A stretch of DNA of 64,000 nucleotides from Algoriphagus terrigena DSM 22685 (GTDB lineage: Bacteria > Bacteroidota > Bacteroidia > Cytophagales > Cyclobacteriaceae), in NCBI RefSeq assembly GCF_000429445.1, contig NZ_AUBW01000017.1, positions 1 through 64,000 on the forward strand, in the 5' to 3' direction. Below, one piece after another: positions 17,001 to 25,116 of this stretch (its first letter is position 1; each line of letters opens with the position of its first letter). The position numbers were made by a program, and so were the translations under genes. Under the pieces are notes generated by a model that worked only from the letters and a program-made list of their open reading frames with translations, searched no databases and was not told where the DNA came from.

Positions 17001-17975
17001 GTAATCCGAAACCAGATTGGCAATCAGCTGGGACTTGCCTGTGCCCGGAGGCCCTTCGACCACCAAACTGCTGCCTTGACGAACTTTGTATAATACGTTC
17101 TCTTGGGACGCATCGAGCGGAAAGACCGGAAACAGCTGCTCCTCCCGGGGGATTGGCAACTTCTCATCCGTTGCAAAAAACTCCAGAAACATTTCTTCGA
17201 GAGACAGTTCTCCGTACGCCGCCATTAACTCTTCGTAATCCCGAAACAGAAAGCTGCCTTTTTGCGAAAGTTGCCCCAGCGTGGCATAGGTTTTCAGAGC
17301 CAGCTTCCCATCCTCAAAACGACCTTGATCCAAAGCAATCTGCGAAACTGGAAACGGCGTGATTTGATCCTCAAAGAGTGCTGAACTCAGCTGTATCGGG
17401 AAATTTTCGGAAAGGATCTTGTTAAGTTGGACTCGGAATTCAACGGGATCGTCCGAGCAATTCTGTAACGATTCGTCCAACAGTTCCCGGTTGATCTCTT
17501 TGCCGTAGGCATGTCGATAAGCCAACAGCAACGCCGGATTCCATTCCCAAGCGTCTTCAAGGACGAGGTTCCAATCCCCTTTTTTCAACACCAAACGAAT
17601 TGGGATGAGTAAAATGGGCGCCCGAACGATCTGACCGTTGATCAGCTTTCCCTCCACAAAAGGCCAGGCCAAATACAGGGTTTGGTCGCCGGTCTCCTCT
17701 TGGGTCAACTGATCCCGAAAGTACATTCTGGAAAGTTTTTTTGAAAGTGAATTGGTCTCTCCGATCCTTGGGTCAACCTCTGGGATCAGAGGGATCTGCT
17801 TTTTACCCTGAATCAATTTTCGGAGGATCTCAAATGCTGGCTCGCCGTTTAAAAAATCAAACTCCCTGACATCTATCAGACCAGCTCCATCCAACCGGGG
17901 TAAATAAAGCGACCTGTTTTTGGAAGACAGGTCGGTGAGTCGGTTGAGATAGGTTTGAAAGATCGATTCGGCCAT
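14073..17975 (-). CDS. Large superfamily 1 helicase with DUF4011 N-terminus and a degenerate nuclease-like C-terminus
   Basis: A 1300-residue protein. The start (YLNRLTDLSSKNRSL) and the PILLIPIRL region match DUF4011-type helicases. Walker A (GPPGTGKSQ) is near residue 306, motif II (VIFDEASQC) near 938, motif III (VAGDSKQLRPS) just after, and motifs V/VI (NVQGDEFDQVILS; LNVAITRARK) near 1140-1190. A long, probably coiled-coil insertion separates motifs I and II. The last 70 residues follow the pattern of the MTES_1575/Vsr-like nuclease tail (MDLV, then AILTDD, then KGWTWEWRWSRSDFL), but the expected acidic residue before the second Asp is replaced by Leu, so cleavage is doubtful. Relatives occur in phage-defence loci. 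Its ATG follows the SDR stop codon with no gap. Confidence 0.85.
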   Translation of the reverse strand: MAESIFQTYLNRLTDLSSKNRSLYLPRLDGAGLIDVREFDFLNGEPAFEILRKLIQGKKQIPLIPEVDPRIGETNSLSKKLSRMYFRDQLTQEETGDQTLYLAWPFVEGKLINGQIVRAPILLIPIRLVLKKGDWNLVLEDAWEWNPALLLAYRHAYGKEINRELLDESLQNCSDDPVEFRVQLNKILSENFPIQLSSALFEDQITPFPVSQIALDQGRFEDGKLALKTYATLGQLSQKGSFLFRDYEELMAAYGELSLEEMFLEFFATDEKLPIPREEQLFPVFPLDASQENVLYKVRQGSSLVVEGPPGTGKSQLIANLVSDYIARGKKVLVVSQKRAALDVVFERMEKAGFGSFLALVHDFRGDQRSLFEKLRLQIEAIESYQDQNRGIDSIQLEREISRLSGRISLLSEKFEELRKELFNDAPAGLPVKAMYLKAELAKPALNATSQLMKIDYRQALEFESDFRVFHSYHQKISGSFWEKRLSFARMEPADFERIHQSLNTLERFRKAIPTELDPDRWIELVTLGIELSPLTNRFFSLQKSLAELPDSEKTFQFAFREKEIKALSKRQKWLIEAVQKASEMELRLFENIGQLEKLVAELAVLIPKASSFFGVVSARWNKGKYPLTFGSLAENGLKFDLDSLFQLQKGAKNLFDLRAEYQALPNVGGFSSLDFSLESLRSQLNDVAGILNWDEDWKNFPQIHGLTDWQVLDLEGFRSRLQAVANWFHDFEQASPGLRLWLSSEQLVKILQEGISSLSIDHELSLSSTFVELIGFDRFLGDWSVERRELAREIEDQFSDFTLEAKLSAFRNGWYLAWIGEIERRSPFLAEAGSLKLSQEMDELKRSILEKRKISRHMALLRLREQVGNHLEFNRLGNRVTYRELHHQVSKKRLRWPIRKLIGEMESEVFRLLPCWLASPETVSALFPMNEKFDLVIFDEASQCQVERGLPAMLRGKQVVVAGDSKQLRPSDFYQVKWESDEEGMEYESESLLELAGHFFEKHQLKGHYRSTDPALIHFSNSHFYRNQLETLPDYQTVKLGKTPFSWEKTEGIWENQVNKTDADTVVEKVRIIRKQIPLDSIGIVTGNYFQMELIRERLWKAGIQDSEIKVRNIENVQGDEFDQVILSLGYAPNREGKLVTNFGLLGKSGAENRLNVAITRARKAMHVISSVEPEDFRAGQLQNPGLALLREFFGFVKAQSMKRSIAPPDVKPIGYELDWSFKNRLLDLESSFSKEIPSSVMDLVRSDSEGNQAAILTDDQRFFNAPTAKATMAYHPILLEEKGWTWEWRWSRSDFLKG

Positions 17976-18788
17976 TTAATGAAATGGTGAGTCCTTTTCC
18001 TTGGCCATTTCACGAAAAACTACCCCATCCATAATCCCGGGCATCCACTTGTTGAGAAATACAACGACTTTGCCCTGCACAGTCAGGACAAGGTCTCTTT
18101 TTCTTCGCTGAGTTGCTTTCAATATCTCTTCGGCGACCTGGGTAGAGGTCATCATCTTCCCCTCGTCACGGGGAGATTCCCCCTGGGTTTTCCCGTTGGC
18201 TGTCAGTGCGTTGTTTCGGATATTAGAAGCAGTAAAACCCGGCGCCGCCACCATCACGTGGACTCCCTCATGCATGACTTCGGTTCGCAACGCTTCAAAA
18301 AATCCATTCATTGCATATTTGCTGGCAGTATAGGCCGTACGGGCAGGTGTGCCCCTGAACCCATTGATGGACGAAATCCCGATGACGGACCCTTTCGCTG
18401 CTATGATCGAAGGAAGGCAATACTTGGTCGCGTAGACGGTACCCCAAAAATTGGTATCCATCACTTTACGAAACACTTCCAAATCCAAATCCTGAAACAG
18501 CGCCCGCATCGATATACCTGCGTTATTGATCAAGATGTCGATCCGCCCAAAAACCCGCAGAGTTTCCTCGACCATTCGCTTGTTGTCAGCCTCCAATCCG
18601 GCATCGGCCAAGACTGCCAAAAACTCTATTCCGTTTTCCTCCAAAGTCCTCGAACTTGAGTCAAGTTTTTCTTTACTGCGGCCGGTAATCACAATCTTAG
18701 ATCCTTCCCTACCAAAAATAAGGGCGCAAGCCTCCCCGATTCCTGAGGTGCCACCTGTAATGATCACTACTTTGTCTTTGAGTCTCAT
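17976..18788 (-). CDS. Short-chain dehydrogenase/reductase (SDR family)
   Basis: A 270-residue classical SDR: cofactor motif TGGTSGIGEA at residues about 11-20, NNAG near 90, the catalytic Ser in GISSINGFRG and the YTASK active site near 158. Arg and Ser residues after the second strand (TGRSKEK) favour NADP(H). The substrate cannot be predicted. ATG 18788 is used; an in-frame extension to 18869 has no family similarity. The stop codon abuts the ATG of the helicase gene (TAA-ATG), so the two are very probably cotranscribed and coupled in translation, an unusual partnership. Confidence 0.85.
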   Translation of the reverse strand: MRLKDKVVIITGGTSGIGEACALIFGREGSKIVITGRSKEKLDSSSRTLEENGIEFLAVLADAGLEADNKRMVEETLRVFGRIDILINNAGISMRALFQDLDLEVFRKVMDTNFWGTVYATKYCLPSIIAAKGSVIGISSINGFRGTPARTAYTASKYAMNGFFEALRTEVMHEGVHVMVAAPGFTASNIRNNALTANGKTQGESPRDEGKMMTSTQVAEEILKATQRRKRDLVLTVQGKVVVFLNKWMPGIMDGVVFREMAKEKDSPFH

Positions 18789-18909
18789 GGGCCTATTTTC
18801 ACTTGCTAAGATAGGAAATTGAAAAGTTATAGACCGAAAATATCGGGTATCAATCTCATTAGAACGCACTGGATTTCAAAACCTGAAACGAGGTCTTCTG
18901 TTTTTTCCC

Positions 18910-18917
18910 TAATTTTG
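18910..18917 (+). promoter_or_regulatory. -7 promoter box directly before rlmD
   Basis: TAATTTTG fits the Bacteroidota TAnnTTTG box exactly and ends only 5 bases before the rlmD ATG at 18923 (TAATTTTGCGGCCATG). Transcription would begin at or near the A of the start codon, implying a leaderless or nearly leaderless mRNA. A good -33 TTTG is not visible at the right distance. Confidence 0.45.
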
Positions 18918-18922
18918 CGGCC

Positions 18923-20329
18923 ATGTCGCGAAAAATGAAAAATAAGGTGATCACCAACCTCAAGATTGAGCGGATCGCTTCCGAAGGAAAATGTGTCGGG
19001 CATCATGACGGAAAAGTGGTCTTTGTCGCCAACGTGGCTCCTGGCGACGTGGTGGATGTACGCATTACCAAAGGAAAGAGTTCTTTTATGGAAGGAGAAG
19101 CCATTCATTTCCATGAATATTCCAAAGACCGGATCGAGCCGTTTTGCTCCCATTTTGGTACCTGCGGAGGGTGTAAGTGGCAGCATATCCACTACGATCT
19201 GCAAAAAGAATACAAGCGACAGCAGGTGGTGGACCAGTTTGAACGGATCGCCAAAGTGCCGATTCCCGAGGTATTGCCAATCCTGGGTTCTGCCAAAACT
19301 CAATATTACCGCAACAAGCTGGACTTCACTTTTTCGAATAAAAAGTGGCTGACATTGGATCAAATTCGCTCAGAAGAGGATTTTGATCGAAATGCGTTGG
19401 GCTTTCATATCCCAAAGATGTTTGACAAGATCATCGACATCGATCATTGTTATCTGCAGGGCGGGATCTCCAATGACGTCCGCAATGAGTTGCGGGCTTT
19501 TGCTCTGGAGCACAAGCTGAGCTTCTATGATATCAAGGGACAATCCGGACTTCTTCGCAATCTGATCATTCGCTCCACAAGTACTGGCCAGACGATGGTG
19601 ATCGTGCAGTTTGGAGAAGATAATCCTGAGTCAATCGGGTTAGTGATGGAGTTTTTGAAACAGAAATTCCCCGAAATCACTTCCCTGATCTACGTGGTCA
19701 ATACCAAAGGCAACGAGACTTACAATGATTTGGACCTGGTGACCTTTTCCGGTCTTCCTTACATTGAGGAAGAGATGGAGGGTCTAAGATTTCGGATTGG
19801 TCCGAAGTCGTTCTACCAGACCAATTCGGAGCAAGCCTATGAACTTTACAAAGTCGCCCGTGATTTTGCCAATCTGCAAGGCGATGAGGTGGTCTATGAT
19901 CTGTACACCGGCACGGGGACGATTGCCAACTTTGTGGCAAAAAAAGCCAAACAAGTCATCGGCGTGGAGTATGTCGAGGCTGCGATCGAGGATGCCAAGC
20001 TGAACTCGCAACTCAATGGAATCGACAACACCCTGTTCTATGCAGGGGATATGAAAGATATTTTGACCGATGAGTTTGTGGCTAGTCACGCGGCTCCGGA
20101 TCTGATCATCACTGATCCGCCGCGCGCCGGAATGGATGAGAAAGTCGTACAAATGCTGCTGCGGCTGGAGTCTCCCAAGATTGTGTACGTCTCTTGTAAT
20201 CCTGCTACGCAAGCTAGAGATTTGGCGCTGCTGGGGGAGAAATATCAGGTGAAAAAAATACAGCCAGTGGACATGTTTCCGCAGACTTTTCATGTCGAGA
20301 ATGTGGTACTCTTAACACTCAAAAAATGA
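18923..20329 (+). CDS. rlmD: 23S rRNA (uracil-C5)-methyltransferase, RlmD/RumA family
   Basis: A 468-residue enzyme. An N-terminal TRAM domain covers about residues 5-65, followed by the Fe-S cluster cysteines (FCSHFGTCGGCKWQH, residues about 72-86). The Rossmann methyltransferase has YDLYTGTGTIANFVAKKAK as SAM motif I near 323. The catalytic nucleophile is in VSCNPATQARD near 425, preceded by ITDPPRAGM. The family methylates U1939 of 23S rRNA (RlmD) or related uracils; the precise position cannot be told from sequence. The last 4 bases overlap the next gene (ATGA), so the small protein downstream is probably translationally coupled. Confidence 0.92.
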   Translation: MSRKMKNKVITNLKIERIASEGKCVGHHDGKVVFVANVAPGDVVDVRITKGKSSFMEGEAIHFHEYSKDRIEPFCSHFGTCGGCKWQHIHYDLQKEYKRQQVVDQFERIAKVPIPEVLPILGSAKTQYYRNKLDFTFSNKKWLTLDQIRSEEDFDRNALGFHIPKMFDKIIDIDHCYLQGGISNDVRNELRAFALEHKLSFYDIKGQSGLLRNLIIRSTSTGQTMVIVQFGEDNPESIGLVMEFLKQKFPEITSLIYVVNTKGNETYNDLDLVTFSGLPYIEEEMEGLRFRIGPKSFYQTNSEQAYELYKVARDFANLQGDEVVYDLYTGTGTIANFVAKKAKQVIGVEYVEAAIEDAKLNSQLNGIDNTLFYAGDMKDILTDEFVASHAAPDLIITDPPRAGMDEKVVQMLLRLESPKIVYVSCNPATQARDLALLGEKYQVKKIQPVDMFPQTFHVENVVLLTLKK

Positions 20330-20703
20330 TTTCAGACTTCAATGATCCAGAGTTGAGCGGAAAATATCTGGGTACGATCACCAGCGATTTTATAAAAGTC
20401 TCTGACGTGCTCAAGGAAGCTTCTTATCAGATTCGCACCAGGGGATTTTCTGATTTTCCGGTATTTCCGATTTCCAAGGACATGCAGCCGATTGGGAAAA
20501 TCTTCTTGGGAAAGGCCGAAAAGGACCTCGACTGGAACTACTTCATCACCTACGTGGACGAGTTTGTGCAGCGGAAACTGATCGCTGAGGAAGCGCTCGA
20601 AGACTTCAAAAGTGCCTACAAAGACCCGGATGAGTTCTGCTGCCTGTTTGTCATGGACGGCGCTTTCACTCGGTTTGTCTACATCCCCTACCCGAACGAC
20701 TGA
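20326..20703 (+). CDS. Conserved hypothetical protein coupled to rlmD
   Basis: A 125-residue soluble acidic protein with no signal peptide and no domain I can name. Visible features are a conserved-looking core with FPVFPISK, a GKIFLGKAEKDLDWNYF segment, and a C-terminal CCLFVMDGAFTRFVYIPYP strand-rich part. It starts with ATG at 20326 inside the rlmD stop region (ATGA overlap) and is followed by a strong terminator, so it forms a two-gene unit with the rRNA methyltransferase. A role in RNA or ribosome biology is only a guess from position. Confidence 0.75.
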   Translation: MISDFNDPELSGKYLGTITSDFIKVSDVLKEASYQIRTRGFSDFPVFPISKDMQPIGKIFLGKAEKDLDWNYFITYVDEFVQRKLIAEEALEDFKSAYKDPDEFCCLFVMDGAFTRFVYIPYPND

Positions 20704-20705
20704 GC

Positions 20706-20748
20706 AACAAAGAGCTTTATCTATCATCTAGATAAAGCTCTTTTGTTT
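20706..20748. terminator. Strong bidirectional intrinsic terminator
   Basis: AACAAAGAGCTTTATCTA, a 5-base loop, and TAGATAAAGCTCTTTTGTTT form a stem of about 16-18 bp with T-runs on both strands. It serves the rlmD unit on plus and the gene at 20825-21577 on minus. Confidence 0.85.
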
Positions 20749-20824
20749 ATTGATCGACAGAGTCTTAAAGCAGCTTAGGTCAAGTGTCGAGACATCCCGG
20801 ATTTTTGATTTTTTTGGTGGTATA

Positions 20825-21577
20825 TCAGTTCTTTTTGAACTTCTTACCAAAACGATAGCCGATCAAAAACTGATAACGGTAGCCAATACCGACCACATCC
20901 ACCTTCCCAGACGAGTCAAGTTCTTTGTCCTCGAGCAGATCGTCCAGTCCGGGGAATTTGTCGATCAGGGCGTCGAGGATCTCATTTTGCACATCATCTG
21001 GGTCAAACTCGAAATCCCCTTCCAGTCTCATCCTCGCATCGTATCTGGTGAGCGAGGGTCCGACCACTACCAAATCCAGCGTCCACCGGTCATTGAACAC
21101 AAACTGGTACCCCAACTGTCCTCCCAAGCTGAAGAGATTAAACCGTGCATTATACCGCGCCTCTTGGGGAGTTTCTCCGCCTGTGTAAGTGATGTCCCGC
21201 GCAGTGTTAAATCCCAGTACCGAAAAATAGGGACCGATATAGACGCCACGTGGAGCGGCAAACTTGTTTTCCTTTTTGAGATAAAATCGATATTCGGCCC
21301 CCACCTTATACCCCCCACTATTGTCTGATCTTTCCCCCTTGATGTTCTCTCCCAAGTTTAGAATTTGGGGAAATTCTTGCCTACCCACAGTTATTCCCAA
21401 TGTTTGGTTCGGCTTCATGATCCGCTCCCAAGACAGATTGTAGGCGTTGCGATAAAGCAGGCTGTGCGTCAAATCCAGCTTGATGGTGTTCATTCGCGAG
21501 CCAACTTTCACGCTGTCCTGCGCAAAAGCGACCGGAACGTAAAAGGTGACGAGCAGTACAAATAGGATAGCTTTCAT
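20825..21577 (-). CDS. Outer-membrane beta-barrel-like protein with signal peptide
   Basis: A 250-residue exported protein. Residues 1-17 (KAILFVLLVTFYVPVAFA) form a signal peptide with cleavage after AFA. The rest has alternating hydrophobic strands, for example GGYKVGAEYRFYLKK and VYIGPYFSVLG, and ends with IGYRYQFLIGYRFGKKFKKN, similar to DUF3575-type or other small Bacteroidota barrels. The C-terminal segment carries an extra charged stretch (DDVQNEILDALIDKFPGLDDLLEDKELDS is acidic up to the barrel end) that would form a periplasmic or surface loop. Start ATG 21577 was chosen because the signal peptide begins there. No functional partner is adjacent. Confidence 0.7.
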   Translation of the reverse strand: MKAILFVLLVTFYVPVAFAQDSVKVGSRMNTIKLDLTHSLLYRNAYNLSWERIMKPNQTLGITVGRQEFPQILNLGENIKGERSDNSGGYKVGAEYRFYLKKENKFAAPRGVYIGPYFSVLGFNTARDITYTGGETPQEARYNARFNLFSLGGQLGYQFVFNDRWTLDLVVVGPSLTRYDARMRLEGDFEFDPDDVQNEILDALIDKFPGLDDLLEDKELDSSGKVDVVGIGYRYQFLIGYRFGKKFKKN

Positions 21578-21752
21578 AGGTTTCGATTTAAAAATAAGTT
21601 GGTCAATTCTACCTTGAATTTCGCCTTTTATCGCCAATTCCAAGAATTGCAGCTTAATTCACGCGAATGATAAAAATCATATTTTGACCTTCATGGAATT
21701 TAGACACCTCAATTGCCTTGAGTTTTCTATTTTTCCCGAAACATAACCAGCG

Positions 21753-23225
21753 GTGACCAACGACCTTCTAATCGAAATCAAGTCTGCCAAAATCCTGCAC
21801 GGAGGCACCCAGCTTTTCGAGAATCTTGATTTCTCCTGGACGAAGGGCCAGCACTGGGCTATAATCGGGAACTCCGGGAAAGAACTGACCGCGTTTCTGG
21901 AAACGCTTCAGGGACATACGGTCGTGCGATCCGGTGAAATAGTCCGCCCCTTTGCCAAGGAATATTCGCAGCAAAAGAATGTAGACGGAGAGGTGCATAG
22001 TTTCCGGGATTTGATCGCGTATGTTTCTCAGAGATATGAGCTGAAGAACCGATCCAATCAGCAAAATTTCTATTTCCAGCAGCGATTCAATTCCTCAGAG
22101 TCGGAGCAAACAGAAACCGTCAGAGAATACCTTCAAAAGGGTCATTCGTCGCTCTCCGACTTCTGGACCATCGAAAAAGTCAGTCAAGCCTTGAACCTCG
22201 GGCATCTGCTCGATCGGTCGCTGTTGAAGCTGTCCAATGGAGAGACGCGTCGGTTGGTTTTGGCGCTGGGTCTGATGCGGCAGCCGCTGATCTATCTCAT
22301 GGATCAGCCGCTCACGGGGCTGGATGCCAAGACCCGGCAGGAGTTTGGGGCGATACTCCACGAGATAATCCAGGCTGGGATCCACGTGATGATGACCACC
22401 TCGCCGGATGAGATACCGGCAGGAATCACGCACGTGGCGCAAATAAACGCTTCAGGAATCGCTCAGATCTGGACCCGTGCCTCATTTCCCCACCGGGAAA
22501 TGGCTCAGCTGAAGTTGGAATGGGATTGGAAGCTTTTGGGAAAACTGATTCCCGCGACGGCTCCTTCCGATGAAACTTTGATTCAATTGGAAAATGTATC
22601 CATCAAGTATGGGGAAAAGCAAATCTTAAAAGATCTCAGCTGGAAAATCCGGTCCGGGGACCGTTGGCTTTTGAAAGGTCCAAATGGCTCTGGAAAGTCC
22701 ACGTTAATCAGTCTGTTGATCGGGGAAAATCCGCAATCCTATTCGCAGCAGATCTTTCTCTTTGGAAGAAAAAGAGGGAGCGGCGAAAGCATCTGGGATG
22801 TGAAGCGACCGATCGGCTTCGTCGCGCCGGAATTGCCGCGATTTTTCCCGGCAAACCAGACCTGCCACAAAGTGATCCTTTCCGGCTTTTTTGATACGAT
22901 GGGACTCTTCAAAAAAACCACATCTGACCAAGAGTCCGGCTCAGCGGCCTGGCTCAAAGTCTTTGAACTTGAAGCGGTCAAGGACATTCCAATCCAACGG
23001 CTCACGCTCGCGCAGCAGCGCTGGACGCTCCTTGCCAGAGCATTGATCAAGCAACCCAAGATCTTGGTTCTGGACGAAGCTTCTCAGGGCTTGGACGATC
23101 TTCAGCGGGCGCTTTTTAAAGAAACGGTCCAGAAAATCTGCGAATTGAGTTCGATCACGCTGATCTATGTCAGCCACTATGCCGAAGATATTCCTGACGC
23201 TGTGACCCAGCTCAAAGAGCTGTGA
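21753..23225 (+). CDS. ABC ATPase with two nucleotide-binding domains, ModF-like
   Basis: A 490-residue protein of two fused ABC ATPase domains and no membrane part, as in ModF. It starts with GTG. NBD2 has a normal Walker A (GPNGSGKST near residue 309) and Walker B (KILVLDEAS near 442), but an altered signature (RLTLAQQR). NBD1 is degenerate: the P-loop reads IIGNSGKELTAF, one residue short with no normal KS/T, and Walker B ends in DQ rather than DE (IYLMDQP), the same Glu-to-Gln change that blocks hydrolysis in other ABC proteins. ModF is linked to molybdate transport in E. coli, but no mod genes lie nearby, so the role is uncertain. Confidence 0.8.
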   Translation: MTNDLLIEIKSAKILHGGTQLFENLDFSWTKGQHWAIIGNSGKELTAFLETLQGHTVVRSGEIVRPFAKEYSQQKNVDGEVHSFRDLIAYVSQRYELKNRSNQQNFYFQQRFNSSESEQTETVREYLQKGHSSLSDFWTIEKVSQALNLGHLLDRSLLKLSNGETRRLVLALGLMRQPLIYLMDQPLTGLDAKTRQEFGAILHEIIQAGIHVMMTTSPDEIPAGITHVAQINASGIAQIWTRASFPHREMAQLKLEWDWKLLGKLIPATAPSDETLIQLENVSIKYGEKQILKDLSWKIRSGDRWLLKGPNGSGKSTLISLLIGENPQSYSQQIFLFGRKRGSGESIWDVKRPIGFVAPELPRFFPANQTCHKVILSGFFDTMGLFKKTTSDQESGSAAWLKVFELEAVKDIPIQRLTLAQQRWTLLARALIKQPKILVLDEASQGLDDLQRALFKETVQKICELSSITLIYVSHYAEDIPDAVTQLKEL

Positions 23226-23307
23226 GGATAATTTTACAGTCTTTCGAAACATTCGCGTTTTACTTTCCGGGAAAGATTTCCTAACTACTTGAAACTAATC
23301 GTGCAAC

Positions 23308-24576
23308 GTGACAAGCAGAAGGGACTTTATCCAAAAACTCTCAACAGGAATTGCGCTTCCGGGTTTGGTGGGATTTGCGCCAGCAAAAGAGCATATCAGC
23401 CAAAAGATCGACCAAAATCTCTCCGGCGAAGACTTCTGGAGCCAGGTCAGAGCTCAGTTTCCTCTGACCAAAGACCGGGTGTACATGAACAACGGCACCT
23501 TTGGTCCCGCTCCCTATCCGGTTCAGAAAGCCTTGGAATCGTCTCTCTTGGAGATCAATACCTCTGGAGAATATGGCAGCATCGATCGGGAACGTGAGCT
23601 CTTGGCGACTTTTCTGGGAACCAAAACTTCCGAGCTTAGCCTGACTCACAATACCACCGAAGGGATCAACATCATGGCTTGGGGAGTGTCGTTGGAGAAG
23701 GGCGACGAAGTCATCGTCACCGACCAGGACCATGTCGGCAACGCCGTGCCTTGGCTAAACCGCGCCAAGATAGACGGCGTCGTTCTGAAAGTCTTTTCAC
23801 CCGCGGTGACGCAGGCAGAAAACCTCCAGCTCATCCAATCGCTGGTGACTCCAAAAACCAAGGTAATTGCCATACCACACGTCACCTGCACGACCGGTTT
23901 GGTCTTTCCCATCAAAGAAATCTCTGAATTTGCCAGAAGCAGGGGAATCATTACCGCCATTGACGGGGCGCATGGAGCTGGAATCTTTGACCTGGACTTA
24001 GGAAAGCTCGGCTGCGACTTATACGCCGGTTGCTGTCACAAGTGGCTGCTGGGGCCAAGTGGGACGGCTTTTCTGTATGTACGGGAAGGAATCTTAGACC
24101 AGATTCGCCCCTTGCACATCGGGGCGGGAGGAGATACCGGCTGGGATTTGTTCAGCAATCCGCCCGTTTTGGCGGGATATGTTGCGACCGCTCATCGGTT
24201 TGACTACGGAACTCAGAGCACTTCCCTCATGAAAGGAGTCTCGGCCGCGGCGGCTTTTCACCTGGAGATTGGAAAAGAAAAAATCGAAAGCCGGGTAAGG
24301 GAGCTGAATCAATATGTGTTTGACGGACTGACAGACCTGAAAGACCGGTTGGATATCCTCTCACCTGTCGAAGCCCAGTCCCGTATTGCAATGGTAACTT
24401 TTCGACCAAAAAACACAACTTATCAAGCTGTCGGAGCGGAGTTGGGAAAACGTGGGTTCAGAATAAGACAAGTGCCTGAAGGGCGGGTCGACGGGATTCG
24501 GATCTCCACCCATATTTACAACTCCAAAGCGGAGATTGATCAGTTTCTCCGAGTGCTTCTCGAGACGCTCGGCTAG
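23308..24576 (+). CDS. Class V aminotransferase (cysteine desulfurase-like fold), Tat-exported
   Basis: A 422-residue PLP enzyme. The start is GTG at 23308; residues 3-25 (SRRDFIQKLSTG followed by a hydrophobic segment) form a twin-arginine signal, so the folded enzyme is exported. Family features include MNNGTFGPAP near residue 58, the THNTTEGIN segment, AIDGAHGAG near 218, and the Schiff-base Lys in CHKWLLGPSG near 247. Exported class V aminotransferases with this layout resemble isopenicillin N epimerase-like proteins common in Bacteroidota; the substrate is unknown. The gene converges with the DUF1801 gene, overlapping by 4 bases at the 3' ends. Confidence 0.85.
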   Translation: MTSRRDFIQKLSTGIALPGLVGFAPAKEHISQKIDQNLSGEDFWSQVRAQFPLTKDRVYMNNGTFGPAPYPVQKALESSLLEINTSGEYGSIDRERELLATFLGTKTSELSLTHNTTEGINIMAWGVSLEKGDEVIVTDQDHVGNAVPWLNRAKIDGVVLKVFSPAVTQAENLQLIQSLVTPKTKVIAIPHVTCTTGLVFPIKEISEFARSRGIITAIDGAHGAGIFDLDLGKLGCDLYAGCCHKWLLGPSGTAFLYVREGILDQIRPLHIGAGGDTGWDLFSNPPVLAGYVATAHRFDYGTQSTSLMKGVSAAAAFHLEIGKEKIESRVRELNQYVFDGLTDLKDRLDILSPVEAQSRIAMVTFRPKNTTYQAVGAELGKRGFRIRQVPEGRVDGIRISTHIYNSKAEIDQFLRVLLETLG

Positions 24577-24950
24577 TTTTTCTTCTTTTTTGCAGGCTTA
24601 GCTTGGACTTCCAAAAAACGGAACTTGGCAATGTCGGCGATCAAGTCCAGCGGCAGGGGTTCGTCGTGGGGAAACTGGATGGCGCCTTTGCTGGTCTGAT
24701 AGGGCTCAAGTTCTTTCTTAAACTCACTCACGCCGCTGCCAGTCGGATAGAGTCCGATGTGGTGTTTTGCAACAGCATAGTAGATCAACACCTCTGTCGT
24801 TTTGAAAGCAGGCATGCTGTAACTGATAACTTCCTTTGCTTCAGGAATTTCGCGTTTCAAAACCTCCCTAATGCGCTGCAATCGCTCCAGGATTTCTCCT
24901 GAAAACCAGCTGAAATAGTGTTCGACCGACTCCGGTTTTGGGTTCATCAT
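24573..24950 (-). CDS. DUF1801 family protein (YdhG-like)
   Basis: A 125-residue protein with the DUF1801 pattern: VEHYFSWFSGEILERLQRIREVLKREIPEA, then EVISYSMPAFK near residue 42 and HIGLYPTGSGV near 63, and the KGAIQFPHDEPLPLDLI segment near 91. The family folds like a small alpha/beta sandwich; one member is described as an iron chaperone-like protein, while others are unstudied. The C-terminus is a Lys-rich tail (PAKKKKN). The gene overlaps the aminotransferase stop by 4 bases in convergent orientation. Confidence 0.88.
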   Translation of the reverse strand: MMNPKPESVEHYFSWFSGEILERLQRIREVLKREIPEAKEVISYSMPAFKTTEVLIYYAVAKHHIGLYPTGSGVSEFKKELEPYQTSKGAIQFPHDEPLPLDLIADIAKFRFLEVQAKPAKKKKN

Positions 24951-25116
24951 GGTGTTGAAATTTTACGTTTAGATGAAAATAAGCAGGATTTTAGCTCAAA
25001 AACAATATTAGAAATTTATCATAAAATATGACTTAAATCATGAAAATCATCCAATCACCCTCTTTACTTTTATAGAACTAATCCATCTCACTTATTTGGA
25101 AAAACTAAACTACAAA

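Noticed and set aside
12279-18788. A full defence island
   Set aside because: hipBA and the helicase/SDR pair are side by side, but no restriction, CRISPR or abortive-infection genes are present; only the individual parts are supported.
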